Below are positions 1-8,412 of a stretch of 46,741 bases of DNA, piece by piece. How positions within the stretch are numbered: position 1 is the stretch's first letter; each line of letters opens with the position of its first letter. Source of the DNA: DAIDKA01 sp049792815 (GTDB lineage: Bacteria > Pseudomonadota > Gammaproteobacteria > Steroidobacterales > Steroidobacteraceae); the NCBI GenBank assembly GCA_049792815.1, contig JBARBG010000149.1:1-46741 (forward strand), written 5' to 3'. The notes beneath the pieces were generated by a model. It did not search any database. It was not told the origin of the DNA and saw only the letters and a list, made by a program, of their open reading frames with translations. The position numbers and the translations under genes are program-made.

Positions 1-622
1 GGCCAGTGGCCCGCGCTTCGAAGCACTGCCCATGACGCGCGACCCCGCCCGACTGCTGGGCGGCGGCATCGCCGGCAGCACCGTACAGGGGCCGGGCGCT
101 GCGCGCCTGCTCACGCTGGGCGCCGAACTTGAAATGTGGCTGCATGCCCATCCCTTGAACGCGGCGCGGGCGCGCCATCGTGAAGCGCCGCTGACGACGC
201 TGTGGTTGTGGGGCGGTGGGGAGCCGGGCCCGCGACCGATGACGCCACTTGCCGCGGGCCACGAGGCGGCCACCTTCATGACGGTGTTCGGTGAGGACTC
301 GGTGGCTGCGGGACTGTGCGCGCTGAGCGGGGCGCACCTGCGCCCGCCGGCCGTCAGCGCCCACGATCTTCTCAACAGCGGTGCGGCGCGCACCGCGGCG
401 GTCATCGAGCTGTTCCACAGCGACAAGCCACAGCCTGCGAGCCTCCTGGATCTGCTGCAGCACCTGGATGAGCGGGTGCTCGCGCCGGTGGTGACGGCGC
501 TCAAGGACGGGGTGATCCGTCAGCTGACGCTGGTGGCCAATGACCGCTGCAGCGTGTTGACGGCACGCAATGGCCTGCGCTTCTGGCGGCGCTCGCGCGG
601 CCCCTGGGCGGTGCTGCAGTGA
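1..622 (+). CDS. RpfE-like / phosphoglycerate-mutase-like protein, C-terminal part
   Basis: The reading frame (codons from base 2) is open to the left edge, so the N-terminus lies outside the window. About 206 residues remain. They resemble the C-terminal part of the alkaline-phosphatase-superfamily proteins annotated as RpfE or cofactor-independent phosphoglycerate mutase-like, which sit next to recJ in xanthomonads and relatives. Recognition rests on the LWLWGGG stretch, the general pattern and the recJ-prfB-lysS neighbourhood. No metal-binding catalytic motif can be judged from this fragment. The stop overlaps the GTG of recJ (GTGA), implying translational coupling. The biochemical role is not established; the family call is moderately secure. 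Confidence 0.6.
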   Translation, partial: ASGPRFEALPMTRDPARLLGGGIAGSTVQGPGAARLLTLGAELEMWLHAHPLNAARARHREAPLTTLWLWGGGEPGPRPMTPLAAGHEAATFMTVFGEDSVAAGLCALSGAHLRPPAVSAHDLLNSGAARTAAVIELFHSDKPQPASLLDLLQHLDERVLAPVVTALKDGVIRQLTLVANDRCSVLTARNGLRFWRRSRGPWAVLQ

Positions 623-2352
623 CGCAGGAGATCCGGCGGCGCGTCGTGACCGGCGATGCCGAAGCCCTGGGCGCCGGCCTGCACCCGGTACTGCGGCGCG
701 CGTATGCGGCCCGCGGCATCGTCAGGCCCGAGCAACTCTCGACCGACCTGTCGCGGCTGTTGCCGGTGGGCACGCTGGGCGGGGTGGCCGCCGCCGTTGA
801 ACTGCTGCTGGCACATCGTGAACGCGGTCGCATCCTGGTGGTCGGGGACTTTGATGCGGACGGCGCCACCAGCACGGCGCTGATGCTGCGGGCGCTGCGC
901 GCCTGGGGTTTCGCCAGCGTTGATTTCCTGGTGCCGAACCGCTTCGAATTCGGCTACGGCCTGACCCCGGAAATCGTCGCCGTGGCGGCCACCCGCGAAC
1001 CCACGCTGCTGGTGACCGTTGACAATGGCATCTCAAGTCTCGCCGGGGTCGCAAGCGCCCGGGCGCTGGGGTTTGATGTGTTGGTCACCGATCATCACCT
1101 GCCGGCCCAGGAGCTGCCACAGGCCAATGTCATCGTCAATCCCAATGCCGAGCATGGGTTCGCGAGCCGGTGCCTGGCCGGGGTCGGCGTTGCCTTCTAT
1201 GTGCTTGCGGCCTTGAAACGGGCGCTGGATGAGCGGCACTGCGCACCCTCGGGCGCACCGGCGGTGAGCGAGTTCCTGGACCTGGTGGCGCTTGGCACCG
1301 TGGCTGACCTGGTGCCGCTGGATGCCAACAACCGCGTGCTCGTGGCCCAGGGCCTGCGCCGCATCCGTGCCGGGCACTGCGTGGCGGGCATCACCGCGCT
1401 GCTGGAAGTGGCCCAGCGCCGGCGCGCGGACCTGACCGCGGGCGACCTGGGGTTTTCGGTGGCGCCGCGGCTGAATGCCGCCGGCAGGCTGGACGATATG
1501 ACCATCGGCATCCAGTGCCTGCTGGCGGACGATCCTGCGACCGCGACCGCTCTGGCGGGCCGACTGGATGGCATCAACCGCGAACGCCGTCAGATCGAAG
1601 CGCGCATGCAGGCGGATGCGCTGGCGGCCCTGCGCGGACTGGATGATCCTTTGAGTCGCGCGGCGCAGCGCAACGGCCTGTGTCTGTTTGATGAGAGCTG
1701 GCACCAGGGCGTCGTCGGACTGGTCGCGAGCCGCATCAAGGATCGCACCGGGCGCCCGGTGATCGCCTTCGCCCGTGCCGGCGATGGGGTGCTGCGCGGC
1801 TCGGCGCGTTCGGTTCCCGGGTTGCATATCCGCGACGTTCTGGATGCCATCGCCACCCGCAAGCCCGCGCTCATCGCGCGCTTCGGCGGTCACGCCATGG
1901 CGGCAGGCATGACCCTTGATGCCGCGCACCTCGATGAGTTCGCGGGTGAATTCGATGCCGAAGTCACCCGCTGGGCGCAGGTGGCCGGGTTCTCGACCTG
2001 CATCGAGACTGACGGGGAGCTGTCGGTGGCCGAACTGCACCTGGAGACCGCGACCGCGCTGCGCGCCGGCGGCCCGTGGGGACAGTTGTTTCCTGAGCCC
2101 AGCTTCGATGGCGTCTTCAGCGTACGCAACACCCGCATCGTCGGCGAACGGCATGTGAAGATGTGGGTGGAAGTGCCGCACACCGGGCGCTCCTTTGACG
2201 CCATCGCCTTCAATTACCTGGATGCCGCCACGGATGGCGCCAGCCCGCAGCTGCCGGCCGGGGAGGTACGGCTGGTGTACCGGCTGGACGTGAACGAATA
2301 CCAGAACCAGCGGCGCCTGCAGCTGCTGGTGGACAAGATCCTCGCTCCTTAG
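619..2352 (+). CDS. recJ: Single-stranded-DNA-specific 5'-3' exonuclease RecJ
   Basis: RecJ degrades single-stranded DNA 5' to 3' in recombination, base-excision and mismatch repair in the cytoplasm. The 577-residue product has the family's usual size. Visible motifs are the DHH-phosphoesterase motif I GDFDADG (Asp77, Asp79, Asp81), VDNGIS with Asp135, the DHH triad at residues 158-160, GTVADLVPL, and the DHHA1-type RFGGHAMAAGM near residue 420. All expected metal ligands appear present. The start is a GTG overlapping the upstream TGA. The C-terminal oligonucleotide-binding portion ends with a QRRLQLLVDKI-type segment. prfB follows after about 60 bases, as in many gammaproteobacteria. Confidence 0.95.
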   Translation: MTQEIRRRVVTGDAEALGAGLHPVLRRAYAARGIVRPEQLSTDLSRLLPVGTLGGVAAAVELLLAHRERGRILVVGDFDADGATSTALMLRALRAWGFASVDFLVPNRFEFGYGLTPEIVAVAATREPTLLVTVDNGISSLAGVASARALGFDVLVTDHHLPAQELPQANVIVNPNAEHGFASRCLAGVGVAFYVLAALKRALDERHCAPSGAPAVSEFLDLVALGTVADLVPLDANNRVLVAQGLRRIRAGHCVAGITALLEVAQRRRADLTAGDLGFSVAPRLNAAGRLDDMTIGIQCLLADDPATATALAGRLDGINRERRQIEARMQADALAALRGLDDPLSRAAQRNGLCLFDESWHQGVVGLVASRIKDRTGRPVIAFARAGDGVLRGSARSVPGLHIRDVLDAIATRKPALIARFGGHAMAAGMTLDAAHLDEFAGEFDAEVTRWAQVAGFSTCIETDGELSVAELHLETATALRAGGPWGQLFPEPSFDGVFSVRNTRIVGERHVKMWVEVPHTGRSFDAIAFNYLDAATDGASPQLPAGEVRLVYRLDVNEYQNQRRLQLLVDKILAP

Positions 2353-2373
2353 GTGCCGGTGGGCGCCAGCTGC

Positions 2374-2379
2374 TAGAAT
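2374..2379 (+). promoter_or_regulatory. Candidate extended -10 promoter element upstream of prfB
   Basis: TAGAAT preceded by TGC forms an extended -10 (TGnTAGAAT) in the 59-base gap between recJ and prfB. No convincing -35 hexamer sits 16-18 bases upstream. This would give prfB-lysS-murI a promoter independent of recJ. The evidence is sequence match only. Confidence 0.4.
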
Positions 2380-2411
2380 GCGCGTCCTTTTTTCGCAGGA
2401 TCCGCGTCGCA

Positions 2412-3510
2412 ATGGAACTTAATCAGCTCAAGCGCCAGCTCAAAGACCTAGGGGAGCGGATCGGCTCTCTTCGGGGGTTTCTTTGAGTACGACCGCAAGA
2501 AGGAGCGGTTGGAGGAGGTAAGCCTGGAGCTTGAGGATCCGGCGATCTGGCAGGAGCCGCCGAAGGCGCAGGAGCTGGGCAAGGAGCGCGCGCGTCTCAC
2601 CGCGGAGCTCGCAGCTCTGGACCGTACCTCCCTGGGCATCGCCGAGGCGGTCGAGTTGCTGGACCTGGCGGAGGCCGACGGCGATGAATCCGCTGCCGGT
2701 GACATCGACGCCGAGGCACAGCGCCTGGATGCCGAGGTGCGCCAGCTAGAATTCAAGCGCATGTTCAACGGCGAGATGGACTCCCATTCAGCTTTTCTGG
2801 ACATCCAGGCCGGCGCCGGCGGCACCGAAGCCCAGGACTGGGCGCAGATGCTGCTGCGCATGTATCTGCGCTGGGGCGCCGCGCACGGTTTCGGCTGCGA
2901 AGTCATCGACTCGAACCCCGGTGAGGTCGCCGGCATGAAGAGCGCGACGGTGCAGGTGACCGGCGAGTACGCCTATGGCTGGCTGCGCACCGAGACCGGC
3001 GTGCACCGCCTGGTGCGCAAGTCGCCGTTTGATTCCGGCAATCGCCGTCATACCTCCTTCGCCTCGGTGTTCATTTCGCCGGAAATCGACGACGACATCG
3101 AAATCGACATCAATCCGGCGGACCTGAAGACCGACGTCTATCGCTCCAGCGGCGCCGGCGGCCAGCACGTGAACAAGACCGAGTCGGCGGTACGCATCAC
3201 CCACATCCCCAGCGGCATCGTCGTGGCCTGCCAGAACGAGCGCAGCCAGCACAAGAATCGCTCGACCGCGATGAAGATGCTGAAGGCCAAGCTGTATGAG
3301 CTCGAGGTCAACAAGCGCAATGCGGCGGCCCAGGTGCTCGAGGACTCCAAGTCCGATGTCAGCTGGGGACACCAGATCCGCTCGTATGTGCTGGATCAGT
3401 CGCGCATCAAGGATCTGCGTACCGGCGTTGAAGTCGGCAATACCGGCGCCGTGCTCGACGGCGACCTGGACCCGTTTTTGGAGGCGGCCCTGAAGGCCGG
3501 TGTCAACTGA
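2412..3510 (+). CDS. prfB: Peptide chain release factor 2 (programmed +1 frameshift)
   Basis: RF2 releases peptides at UGA and UAA codons. The gene starts at ATG 2412 and reads 24 codons to an in-frame TGA at 2484-2486. Skipping T2484 continues the protein as EYDRKKERLEEV in the +1 frame to the stop at 3508-3510, giving 365 residues, the same length as E. coli RF2. The tripeptide anticodon SPF (in RKSPFDSGNRRHTSF) and the catalytic GGQ (residues 249-251 in GAGGQHVNKT) are intact. Without the frameshift only a 24-residue peptide is made, so the gene should be annotated as a joined CDS. lysS starts in the overlapping TGATG. Confidence 0.95.
2474..2486 (+). promoter_or_regulatory. prfB autoregulatory +1 frameshift site
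   Basis: A Shine-Dalgarno-like GGGGG run at 2474-2478 (CGGGGG context) precedes the slippery CTT codon (2481-2483) and the TGA stop (2484-2486). This matches the E. coli arrangement AGGGGG-tat-CTT-TGA. Low RF2 slows termination and favours slippage from CUU to UUU. The base after the stop is G (UGAG), where the well-studied E. coli site has UGAC. Confidence 0.9.
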
Positions 3511-4988
3511 TGGACGATGAAAACCCGCTGATCGCCGAACGGCGCGCCAAGCTTGCGAAACTGCGCGCCAGCGGTGTGGCCTTTCCGAATGACTACCGGC
3601 GCGACGCGCTGGCCGGGGACCTGCACGCCGCCTTCGGTGGGCGCGACGATGACTGGCTGGTCGCGAACCCGACGCCGGTGAAAGTCGGCGGCCGCATGAT
3701 GTTCAAGCGCGTCATGGGCAAGGCCAGTTTCGCCAAGCTTGCCGATCGCACCGGCCAGATCCAGCTGTTCTTGCAGGCCGAAAGCCTCGGCAGCGGCTAC
3801 GAGGATTTCAAGGCGGCCGACGTCGGCGACATCCTGGGCGCCGAAGGGGTGCTGTTCCGGACCAAGACCGGCGAGCTTTCGGTGCGGGTCACGGCACTGC
3901 GCACCCTGGTGAAGTCGCTGCGGCCGCTGCCGGACAAGTGGCATGGCATCGTCGATGTCGATACCCGTTATCGCCAGCGCTATGTCGATCTCATCATGAC
4001 CGAGGCCAGTCGTGAGGTGTTCCGCACCCGCGCGCGCATCGTGCGCCACCTGCGCGACTTCCTGGATGCGCTCGACTTCCTGGAAGTGGAGACGCCGATG
4101 CTGCAGCCGATTCCCGGTGGCGCGGCCGCCCGGCCCTTCGTCACGCACTACAACGCGCTGGACATCGATGCCTACCTGCGCATCGCCCCTGAGCTGTACC
4201 TGAAGCGCCTGGTCGTCGGCGGCTTCGAGCGCGTGTACGAGCTGAACCGCGTGTTCCGCAACGAAGGTCTGTCGACGCGGCACAACCCGGAATTCACGAT
4301 GCTGGAGCTGTATCTGGCCTACGGTGACTACCGCGACCTGATGGACTGGGCCGAGAAGGCGCTGCGCGGCATGGCGCAGGCCATCAAGGGCCGCGACAGC
4401 GTCGAATACCAGGGCCGCAACTATGAGCTTGGCAAACCGTTCCGCCGCGTGACGGTGGAGCAGGCGATCATGGAGCGCAATCCGGAACTGGATCCGGCCC
4501 TGCTGCGTGACCTCGCCGCACTGCGGCGGGCCTGCGACCGGTTGGCGATTCCCTTCAGCGACCGCGACGGCGCGGGCAAGCTGCAGATCGAGATATTCGA
4601 AAAGACCGTCGAGCAGCACCTCATCGATCCGACCTTCGTGTACGCCTATCCGGTGGAGGTCTCGCCGCTGTCGCGCGCCAATGACCAGGACCCGTTCATC
4701 ACCGACCGCTTCGAATTCTTCCTGGCCGGCCGTGAGCTCGCCAACGGCTTCTCCGAGTTAAATGATCCTGAGGATCAGGCCGCGCGCTTCCTGGCGCAGG
4801 TGGCCCGCAAGGACAAGGGCGATGAGGAGGCGATGTTCTACGACGCCGACTATGTGCGCGCCCTTGAATACGGCATGCCGCCGACCGCGGGTCTTGGCGT
4901 TGGCATTGACCGGCTGGTCATGTTCTTCACCGACTCGGCCTCGATCCGCGATGTGATCGCCTTCCCGCAGCTGCGGCCGGAAGGCTGA
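3510..4988 (+). CDS. lysS: Lysyl-tRNA synthetase, class II
   Basis: This enzyme charges tRNA-Lys with lysine using ATP in the cytoplasm. The 492-residue product matches class II LysRS length. Features in order are an N-terminal anticodon-binding OB fold (about residues 55-150, with GRMMFKRVMGKASFAKL), motif 2 around VYELNRVFRNEGLSTRHNPE (about residues 240-260), and motif 3 GLGVGIDRLVMF near the C-terminus. The ATG shares its A with the prfB stop, so translation is coupled. The prfB-lysS pairing is widespread in gammaproteobacteria. Nothing appears truncated. Confidence 0.97.
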   Translation: MDDENPLIAERRAKLAKLRASGVAFPNDYRRDALAGDLHAAFGGRDDDWLVANPTPVKVGGRMMFKRVMGKASFAKLADRTGQIQLFLQAESLGSGYEDFKAADVGDILGAEGVLFRTKTGELSVRVTALRTLVKSLRPLPDKWHGIVDVDTRYRQRYVDLIMTEASREVFRTRARIVRHLRDFLDALDFLEVETPMLQPIPGGAAARPFVTHYNALDIDAYLRIAPELYLKRLVVGGFERVYELNRVFRNEGLSTRHNPEFTMLELYLAYGDYRDLMDWAEKALRGMAQAIKGRDSVEYQGRNYELGKPFRRVTVEQAIMERNPELDPALLRDLAALRRACDRLAIPFSDRDGAGKLQIEIFEKTVEQHLIDPTFVYAYPVEVSPLSRANDQDPFITDRFEFFLAGRELANGFSELNDPEDQAARFLAQVARKDKGDEEAMFYDADYVRALEYGMPPTAGLGVGIDRLVMFFTDSASIRDVIAFPQLRPEG

Positions 4989-4989
4989 C

Positions 4990-5793
4990 TTGGAGGCGCC
5001 CATCGGCGTCTTTGACTCCGGTATCGGTGGCCTGACGGTGCTGGCCGCGCTACTGCAGGCGCTGCCCCACGAACGCTTCGTGTACCTGGGCGATACGGCG
5101 CGCCTGCCGTACGGCACCAAGAGCGCGCAGACCGTGGCGCGCTACGCCGTGCAGGCCGCGCAGGCGCTGCTGGGGCGGGGCGTCAAGTGCCTGGTGGTGG
5201 CCTGCAATACCGCGTCCTCGGTGGGATTGGACGCGGTACGTGCGCGGGCCGGCGGCCTGCCGGTCATCGGCGTGATTGAACCGGGCGCACAGGCTGCCTG
5301 TGCCGCCACCCGCACTGGCCACATCGCCGTCATCGCCACCGAAGCCACCGTGCGCGGGGGCGCCTATGAACGGGCGATACTGCAGCGTCGTGCCGATGCC
5401 CGGGTGGTGCAGCTGCCCGCGCAACTGCTGGTGGCATTGGCCGAAGAAGGGCTGGTGGAGGGGCCGGTGGTCGCGGGTGTCGTGACGCACTACCTGGGGC
5501 AACTGTTCGCCCAGGACCCGCCCGATACGCTGGTGCTGGGTTGCACGCATTTTCCGCCACTGGCGCCGGCCATACGCGCCGTGGTGGGCGCGCAGGTGCG
5601 CATCGTCGATTCCGCGCTGACCACAGCAGTGGCGGTGCGCGAGCAGCTGTTGGCCGCGGGCGCCGTGCGCAGCGCCGGCGCGCAGTCGGTGCAGTTCATC
5701 GCCACCGATGGTGCGGAGCGTTTCGCGCGCGTCGGCAGCCGCTTCCTGGGGCGCGCCATCGATGCGCAGCGGATAGAAGTGATCGATCTGTAG
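4990..5793 (+). CDS. murI: Glutamate racemase
   Basis: MurI converts L- to D-glutamate for peptidoglycan synthesis using two cysteines and no cofactor. The 267-residue protein has VFDSGIGGLTV (residues 7-17), GDTARLPYG (35-43), the first catalytic Cys72 in VACNTASS, and the second, Cys185, in GCTHFP. The start is TTG at 4990, one base after the lysS stop. No ATG in this frame would keep the N-terminal substrate loop. It ends the forward cluster. The next gene is on the other strand with its stop one base away, so convergent transcripts meet here. Confidence 0.93.
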   Translation: MEAPIGVFDSGIGGLTVLAALLQALPHERFVYLGDTARLPYGTKSAQTVARYAVQAAQALLGRGVKCLVVACNTASSVGLDAVRARAGGLPVIGVIEPGAQAACAATRTGHIAVIATEATVRGGAYERAILQRRADARVVQLPAQLLVALAEEGLVEGPVVAGVVTHYLGQLFAQDPPDTLVLGCTHFPPLAPAIRAVVGAQVRIVDSALTTAVAVREQLLAAGAVRSAGAQSVQFIATDGAERFARVGSRFLGRAIDAQRIEVIDL

Positions 5794-5794
5794 T

Positions 5795-6445
5795 CTAAAG
5801 GAGCATGGCGTCCATATTTCGGAAGGTCTCTGGCTGCGGCCAGGTCGGGCACAAAGCTTCGACGGCTGCCATCAGGTCATCCAGCGCCTGGAATGGGTCC
5901 TCCGGGGGATCTGGCGGTGACTGAATGCCGCCATTGCCTGCGAAAGGCTGTTCGAGCAGATGGACATACTCTCGCACCTCGGTCAGGTCCAGTTCGGCTC
6001 GATTCGCTCTTAACAGTGCCCGGATATCCTCCAAATCCTGCGTGCGACGCGGATCATTCACCAGGCCCTGAAGCTTGAAGCCGATCAACCCCTCCGTGCT
6101 GATCACGCGCAGTTCGCCCAGGGAGGTCGTCAGTTTGTCGGCCGCCGCCAACAGGCGGCGCGCGATCGGCCGCTGGGCATAAAGCAAATCCACTCGCTCG
6201 TCGCCACGGGAGTAGTTCGCCGCATCGTCGCTGCGGTGGAGGCGGTGGTATCCGAGTTTGAGCAGTTCCGCTTCGATCTCATCGGCCTTCTCAATCTCGG
6301 TCGGCAGATCGACATCCTGCGTCGCGCGAACGACATTGTGAGAGGCCAGCGCAAGACCACCGATCAGGGCGTACCGAGCCCCGACCAGTTGCAGAGCGGT
6401 AGTGATTTCGGCGATTTGCTTACCCAGCCGAGATACAGGGGCCAT
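5795..6445 (-). CDS. AbiEii/AbiGii-like nucleotidyltransferase, lower-GC gene
   Basis: The 216-residue product has a minimal nucleotidyltransferase signature: Gly29-Gly30, then Asp44-x-Asp46 within RATQDVDL, and a third acidic residue Asp86 in ERVDLLYA. This is the pattern of AbiEii-type toxin nucleotidyltransferases and related orphan enzymes (known for the family). No AbiEi-like antitoxin gene is adjacent, so a toxin role is not supported. The chosen ATG at 6443-6445 precedes the folded domain; a longer frame upstream runs into the end of ygfZ. It lies 19 bases downstream of ygfZ on the same strand. Its sequence is clearly poorer in G+C than its neighbours (about half G+C in a 60-base sample), suggesting later acquisition. 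Its substrate is unknown. Confidence 0.72.
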   Translation of the reverse strand: MAPVSRLGKQIAEITTALQLVGARYALIGGLALASHNVVRATQDVDLPTEIEKADEIEAELLKLGYHRLHRSDDAANYSRGDERVDLLYAQRPIARRLLAAADKLTTSLGELRVISTEGLIGFKLQGLVNDPRRTQDLEDIRALLRANRAELDLTEVREYVHLLEQPFAGNGGIQSPPDPPEDPFQALDDLMAAVEALCPTWPQPETFRNMDAMLL

Positions 6446-6464
6446 CGTGGCTAAGATACAAGTG

Positions 6465-7331
6465 TCATGGCCGCTGCGCAGGCCATTCGTAAGGCAACGG
6501 CAGCTGTCGCGCGGCGACCGGAGGCGGCGTTTCGGCCGCCACGGTGTCCGCCCCTGCCACGGGGTTGGTAACGGCCAGGAACTCGCAGTGGCCCGCGGCC
6601 GTGGCGGCGACCTGCACGACCTTGAATGCCCGGCCATCGCTCAACACAGCGCTTTGCCCGGGCTTCAGCTCGCAAGGCGCCTCCGATGCAAAGCGCAGCA
6701 TGCGCCGCTTGACCTGGCCGCGGTAGTGCGCCCGGGCAATGATCTCCTGGCCGGTATAGCAACCCTTCTCCAGCGCGATGCCCCCGAGGATATCCAGGTT
6801 CAGCATCTGCGCCACGAAGGCCTCGCTGGTGGCCAGATACACCTGGGGCAGACCTTCGGCGATGTCGCGGGCCACCCAGTCATCCCGAGTGCCGGTTGCG
6901 GCATGCTCAAGCGCGGCAATCTCAGGCCTTGGAACCAGGACCAGATGGCGCGCGCCGCCATAGGGCAGCGACAGCGCCGTGCCGGGCAGCTGCGGCGCTG
7001 CGCCCTGGTACCCCAGCAGCTGCCAGGCCGCCGAGTCGTCCGTGATCCGCACTTTGGCGCGCAGCACATAGCGGCTGAGCCTGGCCACCACCATGGAAAT
7101 CAGTTCCAGCGGCAGGATGGCGAGCAGGTCATCGACGGCCAGCGGCGTCAGGCGCAGCAACGCGATGGTACGCCCCTGTGGCGTGTGGTAGCCGGACAGC
7201 TGTAGCTGCCCGGCGCGCAGCAGGGTGGTGTCATTGGAGAGCTGGCCCTGCAGGAAAGAGCCCGCGTCCGCACCGCGGGCGCGCAGCACGCCTAAGCCGA
7301 GGTCGGTTACGAGCCGCCAACCACTGTGCAT
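6465..7331 (-). CDS. ygfZ: Folate-binding Fe-S maturation protein YgfZ
   Basis: YgfZ is a tetrahydrofolate-dependent protein that supports Fe-S enzymes such as MiaB, related to the T domain of glycine cleavage (known for the family). The 288-residue product carries the diagnostic KGCYTGQE motif with Cys191. An aggatc ribosome site precedes the ATG at 7331. It is divergent from the succinate dehydrogenase cluster, whose SdhB carries three Fe-S clusters. A shared functional theme is plausible but only inferred. The low-GC nucleotidyltransferase gene follows in the same direction. Confidence 0.9.
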   Translation of the reverse strand: MHSGWRLVTDLGLGVLRARGADAGSFLQGQLSNDTTLLRAGQLQLSGYHTPQGRTIALLRLTPLAVDDLLAILPLELISMVVARLSRYVLRAKVRITDDSAAWQLLGYQGAAPQLPGTALSLPYGGARHLVLVPRPEIAALEHAATGTRDDWVARDIAEGLPQVYLATSEAFVAQMLNLDILGGIALEKGCYTGQEIIARAHYRGQVKRRMLRFASEAPCELKPGQSAVLSDGRAFKVVQVAATAAGHCEFLAVTNPVAGADTVAAETPPPVAARQLPLPYEWPAQRP

Positions 7332-7363
7332 GATCCTGTTTTCCCTAGGGCTTTTATGGGGGC

Positions 7364-7585
7364 TTGCATGGCCAGTTGAGGCGAATTCTGGCAGACTTCC
7401 GTACGTCCATGCAGGCTACCCCAGAATTCCCCGCCGCGACCTCTGCCGCCTCGGCTCCTGAACCGGTTGCCGGCGCCGTGGCCGCCGCAGCGCTGCCACC
7501 CCCGCGTGAAATCGGTGGCCCGGCCGGCCCTGAACCCACGCGCTACGGCGACTGGGAGCGCAAGGGTCGCTGCATTGATTTCTGA
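7364..7585 (+). CDS. SDHAF4-like (DUF1674) succinate dehydrogenase assembly factor
   Basis: The C-terminus is the hallmark of the DUF1674/SDHAF4 family: REIGGPAGPEPTRYGDWERK followed by GRCIDF at the very end. In mitochondria SDHAF4 binds FAD-loaded SDHA before it joins SDHB. Bacterial members usually sit beside sdh genes, as here. The N-terminal half is Ala/Pro-rich and low in complexity. The given start is a TTG at 7364 (73 residues) with a G-rich stretch just upstream; an in-frame ATG at 7409 (58 residues) is the alternative and has no clear ribosome site. sdhC follows 48 bases downstream. Confidence 0.82.
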   Translation: MHGQLRRILADFRTSMQATPEFPAATSAASAPEPVAGAVAAAALPPPREIGGPAGPEPTRYGDWERKGRCIDF

Positions 7586-7633
7586 TTGACCGCGATTGTC
7601 GCGGCCCGTTCCGCACGGGTCGCAGGAGCACTC

Positions 7634-8026
7634 ATGCGCGCCCGACCCCTGTCCCCCCACTTGACGATTTACCGGATGTACCGGTACAGCATGCTCAGCT
7701 CGATTGCCAATCGCGTCACGGGTGCGGCGCTGAGTGCGGGCCTCTTGGTGTTCATCTACTGGCTCACGGCGCTGGCGCGCGGTGCCCGCGCCTATGCCCG
7801 CGCCCAGGAGGTGCTGGGATCGGGCGCGGCCAAGCTCATCTACCTCGCCGTCATCGCCGCCTTCTGCTACCACCTGGTGGCCGGAATCCGCCATCTGATC
7901 TGGGACACGGGCCGCGGCCTTGAGAAGTCACAGTCGCAGCGCAGCGCCTGGCTGGTCATCGGCGCCGCCGCCGTGCTGACCGTGCTGTGTGCGCTGTGGG
8001 CATTTCGTGCGCGGGAGGGCCTGTAG
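7634..8026 (+). CDS. sdhC: Succinate dehydrogenase cytochrome b556 subunit
   Basis: This is one of the two membrane anchors of complex II. It helps bind heme b and ubiquinone in the inner membrane. The 130-residue protein opens with RPLSPHLTIYR and the conserved SIANRVTGAAL signature. It has three hydrophobic helices (about residues 31-48, 68-88, 103-122). His80, in CYHLVAGIRH, is the expected heme ligand. An AGGAG ribosome site fixes the ATG at 7634; the frame is open further upstream but without family similarity. sdhD begins in the overlapping TAGTG. Confidence 0.93.
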   Translation: MRARPLSPHLTIYRMYRYSMLSSIANRVTGAALSAGLLVFIYWLTALARGARAYARAQEVLGSGAAKLIYLAVIAAFCYHLVAGIRHLIWDTGRGLEKSQSQRSAWLVIGAAAVLTVLCALWAFRAREGL

Positions 8027-8412
8027 TGAGCCTGCAGACGCCGCTGGGCCGGGTGCGCGGGCTGGGTTCCGCCGGCAACGGCGTGCATCACTGGTGGGTG
8101 CAGCGTCTCACATCGCTCGCCCTGGTGCCGCTCGCGGTGTGGCTGCTGGTGTCGCTGCTGACACTGCCGGCGCTGGATTTCGTGACCCTGGTGTCCTGGA
8201 TGGCGGGCCTCTGGACCGCGAGCCTGCTCACGCTCTTCGTGCTCATCGCCAGCTGGCATTCGAGCCTTGGTATCCAGGTGATCCTCGAGGACTATGTGCA
8301 TGACGCGGGTCTTAAGACCCTGACCCTGGTGCTGTCGGGGTTCACCCACGCCGTCCTCGCTGCCGTCGGCATCTTCGCCGTGCTGCGCATCGCATTCGGG
8401 AGCCCGCTGTGA
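8026..8412 (+). CDS. sdhD: Succinate dehydrogenase hydrophobic membrane anchor subunit
   Basis: This is the second membrane anchor of complex II, 128 residues with three predicted helices. SWHSSLGIQVILEDYVH contains the heme-facing His78 and the quinone-site Tyr90, matching the HxxxGxxxxxxDY pattern of SdhD. The GTG start shares its G with the sdhC TAG. The frame is open upstream inside sdhC, but the GTG gives the normal length. It overlaps sdhA by four bases (GTGA). Confidence 0.9.
   Translation: MSLQTPLGRVRGLGSAGNGVHHWWVQRLTSLALVPLAVWLLVSLLTLPALDFVTLVSWMAGLWTASLLTLFVLIASWHSSLGIQVILEDYVHDAGLKTLTLVLSGFTHAVLAAVGIFAVLRIAFGSPL

Noticed and set aside
7341..7360. CCCTAGGG followed by CTTTT as a terminator between ygfZ and the SDHAF4-like gene.
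   Set aside because: The palindrome has only a 4-bp arm without a loop and the region is a divergent promoter zone rather than a gene end.
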